From contig JALGWB010000122.1 in the NCBI GenBank assembly GCA_025774405.1, forward strand, positions 1-6,592: DNA of 6,592 bases, read 5' to 3'. A program made the translations under genes and the position numbers. Positions 6,439 to 6,592 of the stretch are shown here, piece after piece. Source of the DNA: a bacterium (lineage in GTDB: Bacteria > Arandabacterota > Arandabacteria > Arandabacterales > Arandabacteraceae). The notes under the pieces are model-generated. The model ran no database searches and was not told where the DNA came from. It worked only from the letters and a program-made list of their open reading frames with translations. Within the stretch, counting starts at the first letter, position 1. Each line of letters begins with the position of its first letter.

Positions 6439-6464
6439 TATACTCAAATTCCGGAATTTGTCAA
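6437..6464 (-). promoter_or_regulatory. Sigma-70-type promoter of the operon (gntR-mtnK-transporter)
   Basis: On the minus strand TTGACA (6464-6459) and TATAAT (6442-6437) are both perfect consensus hexamers, separated by 16 bp. Transcription would begin near 6430, giving an untranslated leader of about 104 nt before the regulator ATG at 6326. The spacer is largely filled by a palindrome and the start region by an operator core, so this strong promoter is probably kept off by one or more repressors. Confidence 0.85.
6445..6460. promoter_or_regulatory. Perfect 16-bp palindrome within the promoter
   Basis: CAAATTCCGGAATTTG is identical to its reverse complement. It covers nearly all of the -35/-10 spacer and two bases of the -35 hexamer. 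It does not contain the GTnTAnAC core, so if it is an operator it would serve another regulator. Chance is possible, but a perfect 16-bp palindrome in this exact place is uncommon. Confidence 0.5.
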
Positions 6465-6487
6465 TACTTACGACACCGGGTGATTGT

Positions 6488-6509
6488 CCCCAAAATGGGG
6501 ATTTTGGGG
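6488..6509. repeat. Interrupted dyad (9-4-9) upstream of the divergent reading frame
   Basis: Arms CCCCAAAAT (6488-6496) and ATTTTGGGG (6501-6509) are perfect inverted copies around GGGG. On the plus strand it is followed directly by TAAAAT (6510-6515), a possible -10 for a rightward transcript, with no good -35. It could be an operator controlling a rightward gene, or a hairpin ending a leftward transcript from beyond the right edge, although no T-run follows in either direction. Confidence 0.55.
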
Positions 6510-6545
6510 TAAAATAGGTGCATCGGGGATGGGGAGGGTAAAGAG

Positions 6546-6592
6546 ATGCGAATGCGCGTGAGGATAGGGGAGATCGGGCGAGAGGTTAAGAT
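6546..6592 (+). CDS. Possible start of a divergent gene (partial, runs off right edge)
   Basis: An ATG at 6546 is preceded after 7 nt by GGGGAGGG (6531-6538), a good SD. The 15 full codons read MRMRVRIGEIGREVK with no stop before the window ends. It faces away from the leftward operon, about 120 nt from that operon's promoter -10, the usual arrangement for a divergent neighbour. The peptide is too short to assign to a family. A second in-frame ATG at 6552 is an alternative start. Confidence 0.4.
   Translation, partial: MRMRVRIGEIGREVK

Overview
The window carries one strand-consistent gene cluster, all transcribed leftward (minus strand), that looks like a regulated uptake-and-phosphorylation module for a ribose-type sugar. 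In transcription order it holds a GntR/HutC-type repressor (6326-5595), an S-methyl-5-thioribose kinase homologue MtnK (5490-4234), a lipoprotein with two fused periplasmic-binding domains (4081-1970), a two-domain sugar ABC ATPase (1894-341) and the N-terminal part of an RbsC-type permease that runs off the left edge (323-1). A short rightward reading frame with a good Shine-Dalgarno starts at 6546 and runs off the right edge. It may be a divergent neighbour.

The organism is a bacterium. The binding protein has a lipobox followed by a low-complexity PTPTPKPAPTEVPT linker, a style common in Chloroflexota (Anaerolineae-like) ABC binding proteins. Together with the roughly even base composition this suggests, but does not prove, a Chloroflexota source. 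Clear SD sequences and a near-perfect sigma-70-type promoter are present.

Working model: the dual-domain lipoprotein captures a 5-substituted ribose such as methylthioribose (MTR) or 5-deoxyribose, the RbsA/RbsC-like transporter imports it, and MtnK phosphorylates it at C1. The GntR regulator is the first gene, so it probably controls itself and the operon. Its promoter has TTGACA, a 16-bp spacer and TATAAT (6464-6437). It overlaps a perfect 16-bp palindrome and is followed by three tandem 16-bp units, two of which carry the core GTATAGAC, matching the GTnTAnAC operators known for HutC-type regulators.

Between genes there is a perfect 16-bp-stem hairpin between the binding-protein and ATPase genes (1927-1963), and an orphan perfect anti-SD match plus a weak internal promoter candidate upstream of the binding-protein gene (4082-4233). 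A 9-4-9 dyad sits before the divergent reading frame (6488-6509). No RNA genes, CRISPR arrays, transposons or convincing rho-independent terminators were seen.
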